DNA from: Bacteroidetes bacterium UBA5697
GTDB taxonomy: Bacteria; Bacteroidota; Bacteroidia; B-17B0; Aurantibacillaceae
DNA length: 64,000 nucleotides
Assembly (NCBI GenBank): GCA_002420145.1
Contig: DIHL01000061.1
Location: forward strand, 22,860-86,859
Reading direction: 5' to 3'
Shown: piece after piece, positions 1 to 8,754 of the stretch
How the letters are laid out: each line of letters starts with the position of its first letter
How positions within the stretch are numbered: position 1 is the stretch's first letter
Notes under the pieces: generated by a model
What the model saw: only the letters and a program-made list of their open reading frames with translations
Told to the model about the DNA's origin: nothing
Databases searched by the model: none
Program-made: the position numbers and the translations under genes

Positions 1-1
1 G

Positions 2-304
2 GTTTTGGTGTTAAGTGGAGAGTTGATTGATAAAAATCAAGCCAACGATCTTGTTAAACATATTGATGAATTATTAGTAGAAGGAAAAAATAAATTAATC
101 ATTGATTTATCTGACTTAAAATATATGAACAGCAGTGGATTAAATGTATTAATCCAATTACTTACTAAAACTCGTACTAATGGTGGAGAAAGCGTTATTT
201 TTAACGTCAATAAAAAAGTAAATGATTTATTAGTGATTACTAAATTAAATACCCTATTTAAAGTAGCCGATAATAAAGAAGCTGCTATTAAATTATTGGC
301 TTAA
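2..304 (+). CDS. STAS-domain protein (anti-sigma factor antagonist-like), 5' end outside window
   Basis: This is the C-terminal part of a single-domain STAS protein of the SpoIIAA/RsbV type. The frame is open to the left edge, and the first visible residues (VLVLSGELIDK) already form a mid-domain strand, so the true start lies upstream. The segment DLSDLKYMNSSGLNVLIQL carries the conserved S-S-G-L loop in which the first Ser is normally phosphorylated by a partner kinase. Such proteins take part in partner-switching cascades with SpoIIE-type phosphatases, and one is encoded at 14511-16778. No partner is adjacent, so the link is inference. A strong terminator follows at once. The family call is firm; the pathway is unknown. 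Confidence 0.85.
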   Translation, partial: VLVLSGELIDKNQANDLVKHIDELLVEGKNKLIIDLSDLKYMNSSGLNVLIQLLTKTRTNGGESVIFNVNKKVNDLLVITKLNTLFKVADNKEAAIKLLA

Positions 305-324
305 TAAATTTCGTATAGGAATTT

Positions 325-358
325 AAACCCCTCTGTTAGAAATAGCAGGGGGATTTTT
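325..358 (+). terminator. Rho-independent terminator, copy 1 of an identical pair
   Basis: A 10-bp stem (329-338 with 343-352, two G-U wobbles) is capped by a GAAA tetraloop and followed by A and five T. It sits 20 bases after the STAS stop codon. The wobbles make it fold well only on the plus strand. The same 30 bases recur at 9556-9585. Confidence 0.85.
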
Positions 359-424
359 ATTTTAAAGACATACGATGAACTTATTAATTAAAAAGAGTTG
401 GGCGTTTCTGCAAAAAGTGGTCGG

Positions 425-440
425 TCCGCCTGCTGGCGGA
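425..440. repeat. Small palindrome, fragment of an interspersed element
   Basis: TCCGCC and GGCGGA form a 6-bp GC-rich stem around TGCT, in an otherwise AT-rich gap. The adjoining bases (GGCGGATGAG) resemble the reverse complement of the last 13 bases of the window (63988-64000), so this looks like one end of a dispersed repeat. The rest of the gap from 359 to 449 shows nothing I can name. Confidence 0.5.
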
Positions 441-449
441 TGAGGGATG

Positions 450-1955
450 TTACTCCTTAACAACCTTCTTCGTTATTAAGGTTTTATTTCCTTGCAGTAT
501 AGAAACAAAATAAATTCCTGTTTCGAGTTGTGAAATATTTATGCTTTGAGGCAAACTTCCTCCCCCTGCCCCCTCCAGAGGGGGATATGTATAAACTGAT
601 TTCCCTAACACATCAGTGATTTTTATTACCGTTACATCGTGCCGATAGTTATCAGGATTAAGTTCAATATTTATAATGCCATCTGTTGGATTTGGAAATA
701 CACTCACCCCTCCGGCTTCGACAAGCTCAGCCTCCGCTATACCCGTTGGATAGCCACAATTAAAAGCTCCCTCACAAAAGGTGCTATCAGTTTTTAGCAA
801 CCAAATATCTTGTGTGCCTGTGCCGCCATTAGCATATATGGGGCTTATAAAACCTGAAAACACATAACCCTTATCGGGTGCTTGTACTAAATCTCTAAAA
901 TAATTTTGGCTGTAAGGCTGTACCGCATACTCACGGCTAAATAAACTATCACCGTTTTGATTAAACACATATACTAAACCATTTACTGAATTATTTACTG
1001 AATAATAAATTTGACCAGCCGCTACCAAATTGCCTTCCTGATTTTGGATTAAGGAATAGGCTTCGGCTCTATCAGCCATGGGACCATATGTTTTATCAAA
1101 AATAATATTACCCGCTGCATCTAATTTTATTAACTCGTAACGACTTATTGTTGAACCAAATCCTTTACCTGCAATAGCTACTATATCTCCATTACTTAGT
1201 TCAACCATACCTGTGGCAGCTAAACCATAATTACTAGGAAAATATTTTTCCCAAATAATTGCGCCATTGGTATCTGCCTTTAAAACAAATGCGCCATTTG
1301 TGGCTTGATTATTATGTAAGCGCCTATTGCCAGAAATTAATAGTTTGCCATCACTGCTTGTTTTTATACACCAAGCCGTTTCATCATAATTTGGTAAACC
1401 TATTTTCTTTTTCCAGATTTCGCTACCTGAGGTATCTGTTTTTATGAGTAGTATATCTGAATTTTTATATAAACTATCAACCCATCCTGTCATATAAATG
1501 TACTTGTCAGAATCTTTAACAATACCATTAAGTTGGTTTGTCCTATTTACAAACCCGAATTCATGGTACTCCAAACTATCTAAATTCTCATTTAATTTCC
1601 ACGCAAAAACTAGACTTGTGTCTGGCTTATAAAAGTTAGTTCCTCCTATTGTAAAATAGCTACTTGAGTTAATGATGCATTTATTAATATTGGGTACAAT
1701 TAAATTTGAACCCCAATTATAAGTTCTATTTTTAATCCTTGTTCCAGTATAGTTTACTATTCCTAAATTCAAGGAATAAAAACTAAAATTATTTGCAGCA
1801 CAACCATATATTAAGTAGTTGCCATTAAACAGGTTAATTCCAGTTGAAATATCACCATTATTAAAATTATCATATCTATTATTAAAATATACCTGCGCTA
1901 TGCTTAGTTTTAAAATTAAGCATAGCAATACCAGATATATATATTTTAAAAACAT
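450..1955 (-). CDS. Secreted beta-propeller-like protein with T9SS type A sorting domain
   Basis: This is a 501-residue exported protein. A hydrophobic signal peptide covers residues 1-20 (ending LKLSIAQ). Residues about 60-400 carry repeated strands of the type DILLIKTDTSGSEIW, GAFVLKADTNGAIIW and DIWLLKTD, typical of propeller-like repeats in Bacteroidota surface proteins. The last ~85 residues (VSVFPNPTDG ... ETGIYFVSILQGNKTLITKK) are a T9SS type A sorting domain, which directs outer-membrane passage and surface attachment. Two linkers look like translated repeat elements: AELVEAGG before the sorting domain and PPLEGAGGGSLP inside it. The start codon overlaps the stop of the upstream 1740-residue gene by one base (TAATG), so translation is probably coupled. 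The ligand is unknown. Confidence 0.85.
   Translation of the reverse strand: MFLKYIYLVLLCLILKLSIAQVYFNNRYDNFNNGDISTGINLFNGNYLIYGCAANNFSFYSLNLGIVNYTGTRIKNRTYNWGSNLIVPNINKCIINSSSYFTIGGTNFYKPDTSLVFAWKLNENLDSLEYHEFGFVNRTNQLNGIVKDSDKYIYMTGWVDSLYKNSDILLIKTDTSGSEIWKKKIGLPNYDETAWCIKTSSDGKLLISGNRRLHNNQATNGAFVLKADTNGAIIWEKYFPSNYGLAATGMVELSNGDIVAIAGKGFGSTISRYELIKLDAAGNIIFDKTYGPMADRAEAYSLIQNQEGNLVAAGQIYYSVNNSVNGLVYVFNQNGDSLFSREYAVQPYSQNYFRDLVQAPDKGYVFSGFISPIYANGGTGTQDIWLLKTDSTFCEGAFNCGYPTGIAEAELVEAGGVSVFPNPTDGIINIELNPDNYRHDVTVIKITDVLGKSVYTYPPLEGAGGGSLPQSINISQLETGIYFVSILQGNKTLITKKVVKE
557..588. repeat. C/G-rich palindromic repeat read through in frame
   Basis: A run of CCTCCCCCTGCCCCCTCC followed by AGAGGGGG lies inside the T9SS sorting-domain coding region at 450-1955 and is translated as PPLEGAGGGSLP. 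A related CCCCTCC/GGAGGGG hairpin occurs in the intergenic gap at 8513-8542. The composition is unlike the surrounding AT-rich gene. Confidence 0.55.
716..732. repeat. Fragment resembling the TTCGAC...GCTCAG repeat, in coding sequence
   Basis: CTTCGACAAGCTCAGCC, read on the minus strand, gives AELVEA in the linker before the sorting domain. It resembles the CTTCGACTCCGCTCAG unit found at 26217-26239 and inside mutB (54035-54057). It may be another in-frame copy, but it is short. Confidence 0.4.
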
Positions 1956-4900
1956 TATTTAATAATTACCAGTTTGTTTTGATGGATTTTATCTCCTGTT
2001 ACAGCCTTATAAAAATAAATACCACTACTAAATATAGTTAAAGATATTGATTTTGGCAACTTATTTTCCTGTACATTAAACTCAGTCATTAAACGTCCAT
2101 TGACATCATAAATGCTTATCAAACAACTTTCATTTTCTTTTATTCCATTAATCACAAAATTCACATCTGTATTTGCAGGATTTGGGAATGCTAAAACCTG
2201 TAATTCTTTTTCAATAGCTTGAGGTTTTTCTTCTTCCACAAATCGTTGATTTTGAGGTTTTGTATGATCAATATACACTTGCTCTTTATAGCCTTTACCA
2301 AATAAAGCACGGTTTAATACATTGGCATTGACCGATTTGCCCAATGGCCATTTATTAAGCAAAGGATTTATTTTGGATGAAATAGCAGTATTGGTTTGAT
2401 AAGCTTGCGCCATATTACCTTGTTGTTTTAAAGTTAAAAGGGCCTCTAAATAATCGCAAGTTTCAGCGCTTTCTCCTGCCTGGCGCATCATGGCTATTTG
2501 CGCTTGTGCCTGCCCAAATTTACCTTGCTCCATTAAAGCACTGATGAATAAATTACGTGATTGAGGACTAATCGTAAAATCTAACTTCGTATATAAAGTA
2601 TCATACACTGCGGTGTTGGTGCTATCATTTAACACATCGTTAATGATATCGTTATATAATAATACACGAGCTGTGGTATAGTATTTAATCTCATTTTGCA
2701 AATAGGTGCGATGACTCATGCCTGTTTGTGCTGTTAAAATTTGATTTTTGGTAACATTTGTTATTGTTAATTGATTAAAGGCTGCTAACACTGTTGAGCT
2801 TAAGGGGCTATTGGCAACTAAAACATCTTTAAGTGTAGCATCGCTATAACTTGGTGTATGGTTTATAAAAGCCATTAATAAATTATCGCTTAAATAAGGG
2901 CCTACCTGTATTAAGTTTTGTTTTACCGTACTTTCATTGGTGTTATTGGTCATATCCACATACAACTGATGCGCATCGGCATCGAGCAACAATTGTTGTT
3001 TGGCTGTAATTAAATTGCTCATGTTTTGCAAGTCTTGACTAGCATTACTTTGAGCCAAACGCAAATGCCCACCCGTTGGTGCTGCACAGACAATACCAGT
3101 CACATTACATAAATTAACAAAATAATCAGTAGTGTTATAGCATCCTGATTGTGGTAACTCTACATTTGGAGTTGTTCTAGTATTATAAGTTACCTGATTC
3201 AATACATTGCCATTACTATTCAAATCTTTGGCGCTGCTGCAAGTATGACTAAATTCGTTACCCGGTAAATCAGTAACATTTTGAGAACATAAACCCTGTT
3301 GCTGAGCAATAGAGCCTTGCATTTGCAAACCCATTACATTTACATCGGCAGCATTAATGGTGGCTGTTGTAAATTTATTACATTTTAGTTGTAGGTCGTA
3401 GTTTTCTTCTTGTGCCTGTATGCCATAAGCCACATTGCTAAAGGTGTTTTGCTTAAGCATATTGGCATTAACACCGGTGTTGCTCACAATAATACCATAA
3501 TCAGTGTCAGTAGCGTTATTGGTATTATCATTAAAAGTGTTTTCTTTTACATTATAGGCATCACACACATCCAAATATAAACCATAAGGATAATTATAAA
3601 CCATGCCCGTACCAGCACCACTTGATTCAAGATAACCATCACCAATATTAATTAAGTTTCTAAAAACTGAACTTTGCGTGGTACCACGCAAAATAATACC
3701 ACGATGGTTATTTGTAAATTTAGATACATTGATGTTTGCAATAGCCGTAGCAACACTAGCCCCCGCATCTACCCCATAATATAAATTCTCAAAAAGATTT
3801 GGTACACCATAAGAATTACAATCTGTTCTACCAAATAGTAGACAAGGAGTGGTGGTTGTAAACGTAGCATCCCAAGTAACAATACCATTACCTCGTTTTG
3901 AAGTAGTATAAGAAGCAGGGGTATTATTTTTAAAAGTATTAGATGTTAAACCAATACCTCTAGTTCCCCACATGGTAAGATGAGCTTCTGGTATAAAGTT
4001 AGGAATGGCAGTAGTTGCATCTGTTAGAAACTGGGTAGTAGTAAAAAACGACTTATCATTTACAATTTGATTGAGAGCATTTTTGTTAGTGTAAGGAATA
4101 AATTTGGCGCCTTCACGACAATTTATAAATTTAGCATTCGTGCATTGCACAATACCTCCACCCATTTTTGCCCAATCAATGCTCCAGCCATCTCCATTAA
4201 TTGTAGCATAACTTTTAATACCAGCTTCTGCATTTTTTACTGTAGCGCTGTTTGTCATCACGCACCATCCATGATAAGGATAAAAACTACCCGATAAAAT
4301 TTGTTTTTGATTTTGGTCGCCTTGCAACTCAATACCTTTCCATAAATAGCCATCACATTCGGATGCGGCTGTTAACGTAGCGTTATCAACAACCAATTTA
4401 GCTCCTGCTTCCACATACAAACGGCTATTTGGTCCAAACTTTACAGTTGTGTTTTGAATGGTTAATATAGCTCCAGCTTTAACTGTGACAGATGTGTTTG
4501 GGAAATTTTGAGGAGTGGTCCAAGTAGTATTGGTAGTTATACTGGTTGTTGGTACTGTTTGAAAAGGTAAATCAACCTCAAACGCACCACGACCATAGGT
4601 TGTAACTATTAATTTATTTTTACAAGGGTTGTACTTTACAGCAAATGTTTGAACAGAAGGACTTTCACCATATCTGCACCAATGCCCTGCCATTGTATTA
4701 TCAGTATAATAAACTCCATCTAAGGTTGCAGCAAACACAATTTCTAATGAACCTTCGATAGCTAACACGTCAAAAACTGGAATGTTATCAAATGTATTAA
4801 ATATATCAGCATTTGCCCAATTAACACCTCCATCTGTAGATTTCCATATTTTAAAATCTGGATTCAAGCCACTTGAACTAACCCATACTTTATTTCCATC

Positions 4901-7177
4901 ATCAGGTTTACAAGTAATACCAGAAAGTATAGGGAAATCCGAAGCAGATATAGCATTTGCAGCTTTTGCATCACGGTATAATGCATTAGTTATATTATAT
5001 GCCGCCGATGGCGTAAATTCATTACCGGTATTATTATGACCATAACCATTAGTAGATTTTAAAATAATAGAAGGGGTTGTGTAATCTGGTGTTAAATCGC
5101 ATGCACTTGGGTTAGATACATTAGGATTATAAAAGTGATTTAGCCTTTTTGTAATCGCATAAACATTTAAAGGTTGTCCAACAATATATTTTTGATGAGT
5201 TGTTTTAAAAGCTTCATTTTGACAAATACCATTAAAAGTTTGTCCACTATAATTAAATGTAAAAGAAAAACCATTTAAATTCCCACCAATACCTGCCCAA
5301 GAACCTGAAGAATATTTCATCATCTGATAATGACCAATAAGTACCTTTTCTCCAGGAAATTGAGGATCTTCAAAATAATCTGTTCCATTACCTGCAGTAA
5401 TTATTGACGTAAGAGGGGCACTACCATTTGTATAATTAAAATAATAATACTCTGTATTATAACTTGGCCTTACAATAGCATCAGTTGCATTTTTATTAAG
5501 AATAGTAGCAACATATCCATCACCTCCTGATACAGTATTAGTTTTCCATACATTATTTGCTAATGGCCCTCCAGTGTATTGTATACCGTTATCTTGTAAT
5601 GCCGCTAATCTATATTCTCTATCCAGCTCTGAATCATCAAATTGCCAAAGTAATTGAGCTTGTATGCCCTTATTTTTATATGTAAATATCGTTAAGTTAT
5701 GTGTAGTTTGAACTTGAGCAACCGAAATACCACCATCATTACACATCCATAATTTTGTTGGGGTACTTGGATGTATATATAAGCCCTGTATATCAGCATG
5801 ATGATTTCCAGAATATGTTTCTCTGAAGATGCCATTTAAACTAGAACCAAAGTGAGTACTTCCAAAGTAATAAGAATTAGCTATAGGACTTACTAAAAAT
5901 GGTATTTTATCTTTATGTAAACCACCTGCAAACGATGAGGCGGAATTATATAAAACATTTTGCCATTGAGTTGTCAATATATTTGGTAAGGCTAAATTAT
6001 GTATTGCAACTTCATAAAAATATGGTGAAGCATATGGATTGGTAGTTGGATGATATGCAGGATTACGCTCACGAATATAAATTAATGCATACACTACATT
6101 ATTTGCATGAAATGGAGAGTTTACAATATTGATTTGAACAATTTTTTTTGTGGTAGAGCCTTGATAATTTCCGTTACTTAAGTTCAGATTTTTTGAAGTT
6201 CCAGTTGTCAATGTCCATGGATTTGGACTGGTTGAAAAAGGGTTTGCGCAATAATAAATATTTATTCCACTAATAAACCACTCAGGACTAGTTCCATTAT
6301 ATGCAAAAGTTAGTCCTTGTAGTTGTGTATCAGTGAACGTAAAACTCAAATCTTTAGTCCAAGAAATAGAACTTAGAGCAGTTGCAGCATTTTTGCATAT
6401 ATATACTCCATCTGTGGATGTAAAAATCAAATTATTATTATTTGTTGGATCCATTTTTAAATTGTAAATCGATCCGCCAAAATCAATTAGATTGGAGCTA
6501 ATTCCAGTGTTTATTTTCATCCAAGTATTACCTCCATCATCAGTACCATATATTCCAGAGGTAAAAAGCGGAAAATCTCTTTGATTAGTTAAATAACTAC
6601 CTACATCAAAACCACCATTTGGAGTCCCAGTTGTAACATACATTCTTTCAGGATTAGAAGGATCAATCACTAAATTACCAATACTTGAAAATGGTATATC
6701 TCGATCAGTGTTTAATCTTGCCCAATTTTCACCATCATCTGTGGTTTTCCAAATACCTCCAAAACCACTTAAAGCAAAAATTATTTTATTATTTACACCA
6801 TCATAATTTGGATGAAAGGTTAATCTATGAATCAAACCAGCACCAGCCAAATTACTTGAGTTATTTACTTCCATCGTAGGTCCAATTTCTTTCCATGTAG
6901 GCACAAAGTCATTGCTGCAATTTGAATTTTGACTGCGATGGTTAAGTAAATTGGTGCCAAAATTTTTAAAATTTTGCGCAGCAGTGCTAAAACTGCCTTG
7001 GGCATTAATTTGCCCATCCCATCTTTTAAAGATTCTTCTAACTTTTGCTTTTGGTCCATCTTCTGTGCTATCATTTGGGTATAAAGAATCAACCGAATGG
7101 GCAATTGAATAAAATCCTTGGGCTGTTATTTGCAAACTGCAAATAACGAATAACACTAATAAACACGTTTTTTTCAT
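1955..7177 (-). CDS. Giant secreted protein: sialidase/sortilin-like propeller, beta-helix, T9SS sorting domain
   Basis: This 1740-residue exported protein starts with a signal peptide (residues 1-19, LVLFVICSLQITAQ). The N-terminal half carries BNR/sortilin-type motifs (IWKTTDDGENW, IYGTDDGGNTW, IWKSTDGGVNW) that form seven- or ten-bladed propellers. The middle (about 880-1300) is rich in N-N-x-G turns and short strands such as NRGIILRGTTQ-type repeats, consistent with a right-handed parallel beta-helix. A helical, TPR-like region follows (about 1340-1600). The final ~80 residues (AFPNPANTDVNF ... SSGIYFYKAVTGDKIHQNK) form a T9SS type A sorting domain. It is first in a two-gene unit with the gene at 450-1955. 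It lacks an obvious catalytic motif, so an adhesive or structural surface role is inferred. Confidence 0.85.
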   Translation of the reverse strand: MKKTCLLVLFVICSLQITAQGFYSIAHSVDSLYPNDSTEDGPKAKVRRIFKRWDGQINAQGSFSTAAQNFKNFGTNLLNHRSQNSNCSNDFVPTWKEIGPTMEVNNSSNLAGAGLIHRLTFHPNYDGVNNKIIFALSGFGGIWKTTDDGENWARLNTDRDIPFSSIGNLVIDPSNPERMYVTTGTPNGGFDVGSYLTNQRDFPLFTSGIYGTDDGGNTWMKINTGISSNLIDFGGSIYNLKMDPTNNNNLIFTSTDGVYICKNAATALSSISWTKDLSFTFTDTQLQGLTFAYNGTSPEWFISGINIYYCANPFSTSPNPWTLTTGTSKNLNLSNGNYQGSTTKKIVQINIVNSPFHANNVVYALIYIRERNPAYHPTTNPYASPYFYEVAIHNLALPNILTTQWQNVLYNSASSFAGGLHKDKIPFLVSPIANSYYFGSTHFGSSLNGIFRETYSGNHHADIQGLYIHPSTPTKLWMCNDGGISVAQVQTTHNLTIFTYKNKGIQAQLLWQFDDSELDREYRLAALQDNGIQYTGGPLANNVWKTNTVSGGDGYVATILNKNATDAIVRPSYNTEYYYFNYTNGSAPLTSIITAGNGTDYFEDPQFPGEKVLIGHYQMMKYSSGSWAGIGGNLNGFSFTFNYSGQTFNGICQNEAFKTTHQKYIVGQPLNVYAITKRLNHFYNPNVSNPSACDLTPDYTTPSIILKSTNGYGHNNTGNEFTPSAAYNITNALYRDAKAANAISASDFPILSGITCKPDDGNKVWVSSSGLNPDFKIWKSTDGGVNWANADIFNTFDNIPVFDVLAIEGSLEIVFAATLDGVYYTDNTMAGHWCRYGESPSVQTFAVKYNPCKNKLIVTTYGRGAFEVDLPFQTVPTTSITTNTTWTTPQNFPNTSVTVKAGAILTIQNTTVKFGPNSRLYVEAGAKLVVDNATLTAASECDGYLWKGIELQGDQNQKQILSGSFYPYHGWCVMTNSATVKNAEAGIKSYATINGDGWSIDWAKMGGGIVQCTNAKFINCREGAKFIPYTNKNALNQIVNDKSFFTTTQFLTDATTAIPNFIPEAHLTMWGTRGIGLTSNTFKNNTPASYTTSKRGNGIVTWDATFTTTTPCLLFGRTDCNSYGVPNLFENLYYGVDAGASVATAIANINVSKFTNNHRGIILRGTTQSSVFRNLINIGDGYLESSGAGTGMVYNYPYGLYLDVCDAYNVKENTFNDNTNNATDTDYGIIVSNTGVNANMLKQNTFSNVAYGIQAQEENYDLQLKCNKFTTATINAADVNVMGLQMQGSIAQQQGLCSQNVTDLPGNEFSHTCSSAKDLNSNGNVLNQVTYNTRTTPNVELPQSGCYNTTDYFVNLCNVTGIVCAAPTGGHLRLAQSNASQDLQNMSNLITAKQQLLLDADAHQLYVDMTNNTNESTVKQNLIQVGPYLSDNLLMAFINHTPSYSDATLKDVLVANSPLSSTVLAAFNQLTITNVTKNQILTAQTGMSHRTYLQNEIKYYTTARVLLYNDIINDVLNDSTNTAVYDTLYTKLDFTISPQSRNLFISALMEQGKFGQAQAQIAMMRQAGESAETCDYLEALLTLKQQGNMAQAYQTNTAISSKINPLLNKWPLGKSVNANVLNRALFGKGYKEQVYIDHTKPQNQRFVEEEKPQAIEKELQVLAFPNPANTDVNFVINGIKENESCLISIYDVNGRLMTEFNVQENKLPKSISLTIFSSGIYFYKAVTGDKIHQNKLVIIK

Positions 7178-7421
7178 GGTTTTTTGTTTAAGTTGTAAGT
7201 GTAGTGATTTAATTGATTTGTTATTTTAAAAAATTATTAAGTGTATGTGATTTTTTTATATGTGTAATGCATTATCTGATAAATGCTTTTCAATTTGCTA
7301 AATTATGTTTTAATACTTTAAATTATATATCTCCTATTACTAAATTAATAATATGAAAACAGTGTTGTAATCTACATGTATGATTTTGCAATGTCAATAC
7401 GTATAAATACCTGTTTTTTAT

Positions 7422-7439
7422 CTAAGTAGTAGTACTTAG
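7422..7439. repeat. Palindrome CTAAGTA / TACTTAG
   Basis: Seven-base arms CTAAGTA (7422-7428) and TACTTAG (7433-7439) are separated by GTAG. It is a possible operator-like site upstream of the 1955-7177 gene. A related perfect palindrome lies 89 bp away. Confidence 0.55.
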
Positions 7440-7511
7440 TTTTACTTGAATGTAAAACAACTCAATTTTACTTTAATTAACTTATTACTAAACACTTAAT
7501 GAAACTATAAG

Positions 7512-7527
7512 TAAGTAGTACTACTTA
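7512..7527. repeat. Perfect 16-bp palindrome TAAGTAGTACTACTTA
   Basis: The sixteen bases equal their own reverse complement, and the sequence resembles the site at 7422-7439. It is a candidate dimeric protein-binding site; no regulator is known. Confidence 0.6.
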
Positions 7528-7765
7528 GTTTTTGCGTAAATTTTACTTAAAAAGTGGCTATTTTAAATTGAAAAATGGTTATCGTAAAACGTCACCTTTT
7601 ATAAATTAATTTAGCAAAGTGAATCTAAAGTTCTATCAAGCAAATTGTTCTACTATCATTTTATACTCATTTTCTTTGGAGCATACATCTTTTTATGTTG
7701 AGTAGTTTTGCTCCTTAATATAGCGGTACTATTTCGTAACTGATAAGTACTATTTTGTTTTGAAG

Positions 7766-8340
7766 CAATAAGTATAAATTGTTTTTTATTATTCTATTTT
7801 CATTTAAACTTAAGCTTAGATAGGTTTTGCTTACTCAATATTGATTCTTGCTTAAGCGGAGAGACGGTTTGCTTAAGCATGGATGAGTTTTGCTTAAGCT
7901 ATATTGATGGAGCAATAAGCAGCAAGCAATTTTGCTTACTCTATTTTTAGTTTTGCTTAAGCGGAGTGACGTTTTGCTTAAGCTATATTGATGGAGCAGT
8001 AAGCATTAGTCATTTTTGCTTAACCATGTATGAGTTTTACTTAAGCATTTTTGATGGAGCATTAAGCAGCAAGCAATTTTGCTTAAGCATGAGTGAGTTT
8101 TGCTTAAGCAATTTTGGTGGAGCAGCAAGCATCAGCCATTTTTGCTTACTCAATTTTTAGCCGTGCTTAAGCTATGGTATGTTTTTATGAAGCATCAAAA
8201 CAAATAACTAAAGCAATCATAACTTATATGTCCATCTTCATGGTCATAGCTTAAGCAACATTAACATGTACTTAAGCAGTAATTATTTTATCATAAGCCA
8301 ACCTTTTGTTTGTTAAATCATAATTAGTTTTTACTTATTC
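7766..8340. repeat. Phased 21-bp tandem array built on palindrome GCTTAAGC
   Basis: Units begin every 21 bp. From 7808 to 8185 there are 18 consecutive units without an indel. The palindrome GCTTAAGC stands exactly at 7850, 7871, 7892, 7955, 7976, 8081, 8102, 8165 and 8249, so every spacing is a multiple of 21. In-phase variants fill most other slots: ACTTAAGC (7808, 8039, 8270), GCTTACTC (7829, 7934, 8144), CANTAAGC (7913, 7997, 8060), CAGCAAGC (8123), GCTTAACC (8018). Unit types recur in the order A-B-C. B units (7892, 7976, 8039, 8102) end GATGGAG or GGTGGAG, and C units (7913, 7997, 8060, 8123) end CATTTTT or CAATTTT. Degenerate in-phase units continue to about 8340 and back to about 7766; GTACTATTT also repeats 21 bp apart at 7726 and 7747. 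The function is unknown. Confidence 0.9.
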
Positions 8341-8498
8341 AATAAAAAAACGGATGCCAATTATAAAATAAAAACGACCAGTTATTTTAAGGTTACAACC
8401 ACTTGCAAAACAAAGCGCGTTTTTACATTTTTTAAGACGCTGTTAAAATAGTTTTTGGCACAAGGCTTGAAATGCTTAGGGCAAGGAGGAAGAAAAAG

Positions 8499-8550
8499 AC
8501 CACCCCGTCAGCAAGGACTGACACCCCTCCATAAACGGAGGGGAATAAAA
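8499..8550. repeat. Interspersed C/G-rich palindromic repeat
   Basis: The block contains the hairpin CCCCTCC...GGAGGGG (8515-8542 region) after CCACCCCGTCAGC. Its GC content contrasts sharply with the flanks. Related sequence is translated inside the gene at 450-1955. Confidence 0.55.
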
Positions 8551-8754
8551 AAAAGAAAGGAGAAAAAATGAATCCACCTAAGCATAAAGAAAAATCTTGC
8601 AGAGAGTAGAAGTTCGAAATTGTGCAAGCGGGTTTTAAAACAAAAACGATTCACGAAAGAAAAATGTTTTTGAAAAAATAAAAATAAAAACCATTTGTCT
8701 TTATAAAACCTAATATCTATTAGGAAAGGCAAATACAAAAAACAAATAATAATT

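Larger units (their letters stand above)
7178..8754. other. 1.58-kb gene-free region between divergent genes
   Basis: No convincing gene lies here. The region is AT-rich and holds, in order: two TAAGTA-type palindromes (7422-7439 and 7512-7527), a 21-bp phased array (clear from 7808 to 8185, traces from about 7724 to 8340), and a C/G-rich palindromic repeat near 8499-8550. The genes on both sides point away from it, so their promoters must lie here, but I could not assign a clean -7/-33 pair to either. Confidence 0.8.

Noticed and set aside
4067..5039. Plus-strand frames opposite the giant T9SS gene
   Set aside because: They are antisense shadows of a well-supported coding region.
7966..8160. 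64-residue reading frame over the 21-bp array (FCLSYIDGA repeats) as a gene
   Set aside because: Its periodicity is explained by the DNA repeat, it starts with GTG with no leader signal, and the unit pattern continues outside the frame past stop codons.
7766..8340. CRISPR array
   Set aside because: Units are contiguous 21-bp degenerate repeats with no constant repeat separated by unique spacers, and no cas genes are nearby.
8508..8738. 76-residue minus-strand reading frame
   Set aside because: It runs through a C/G-rich palindromic repeat and has low-complexity, Phe-rich sequence with no family resemblance.
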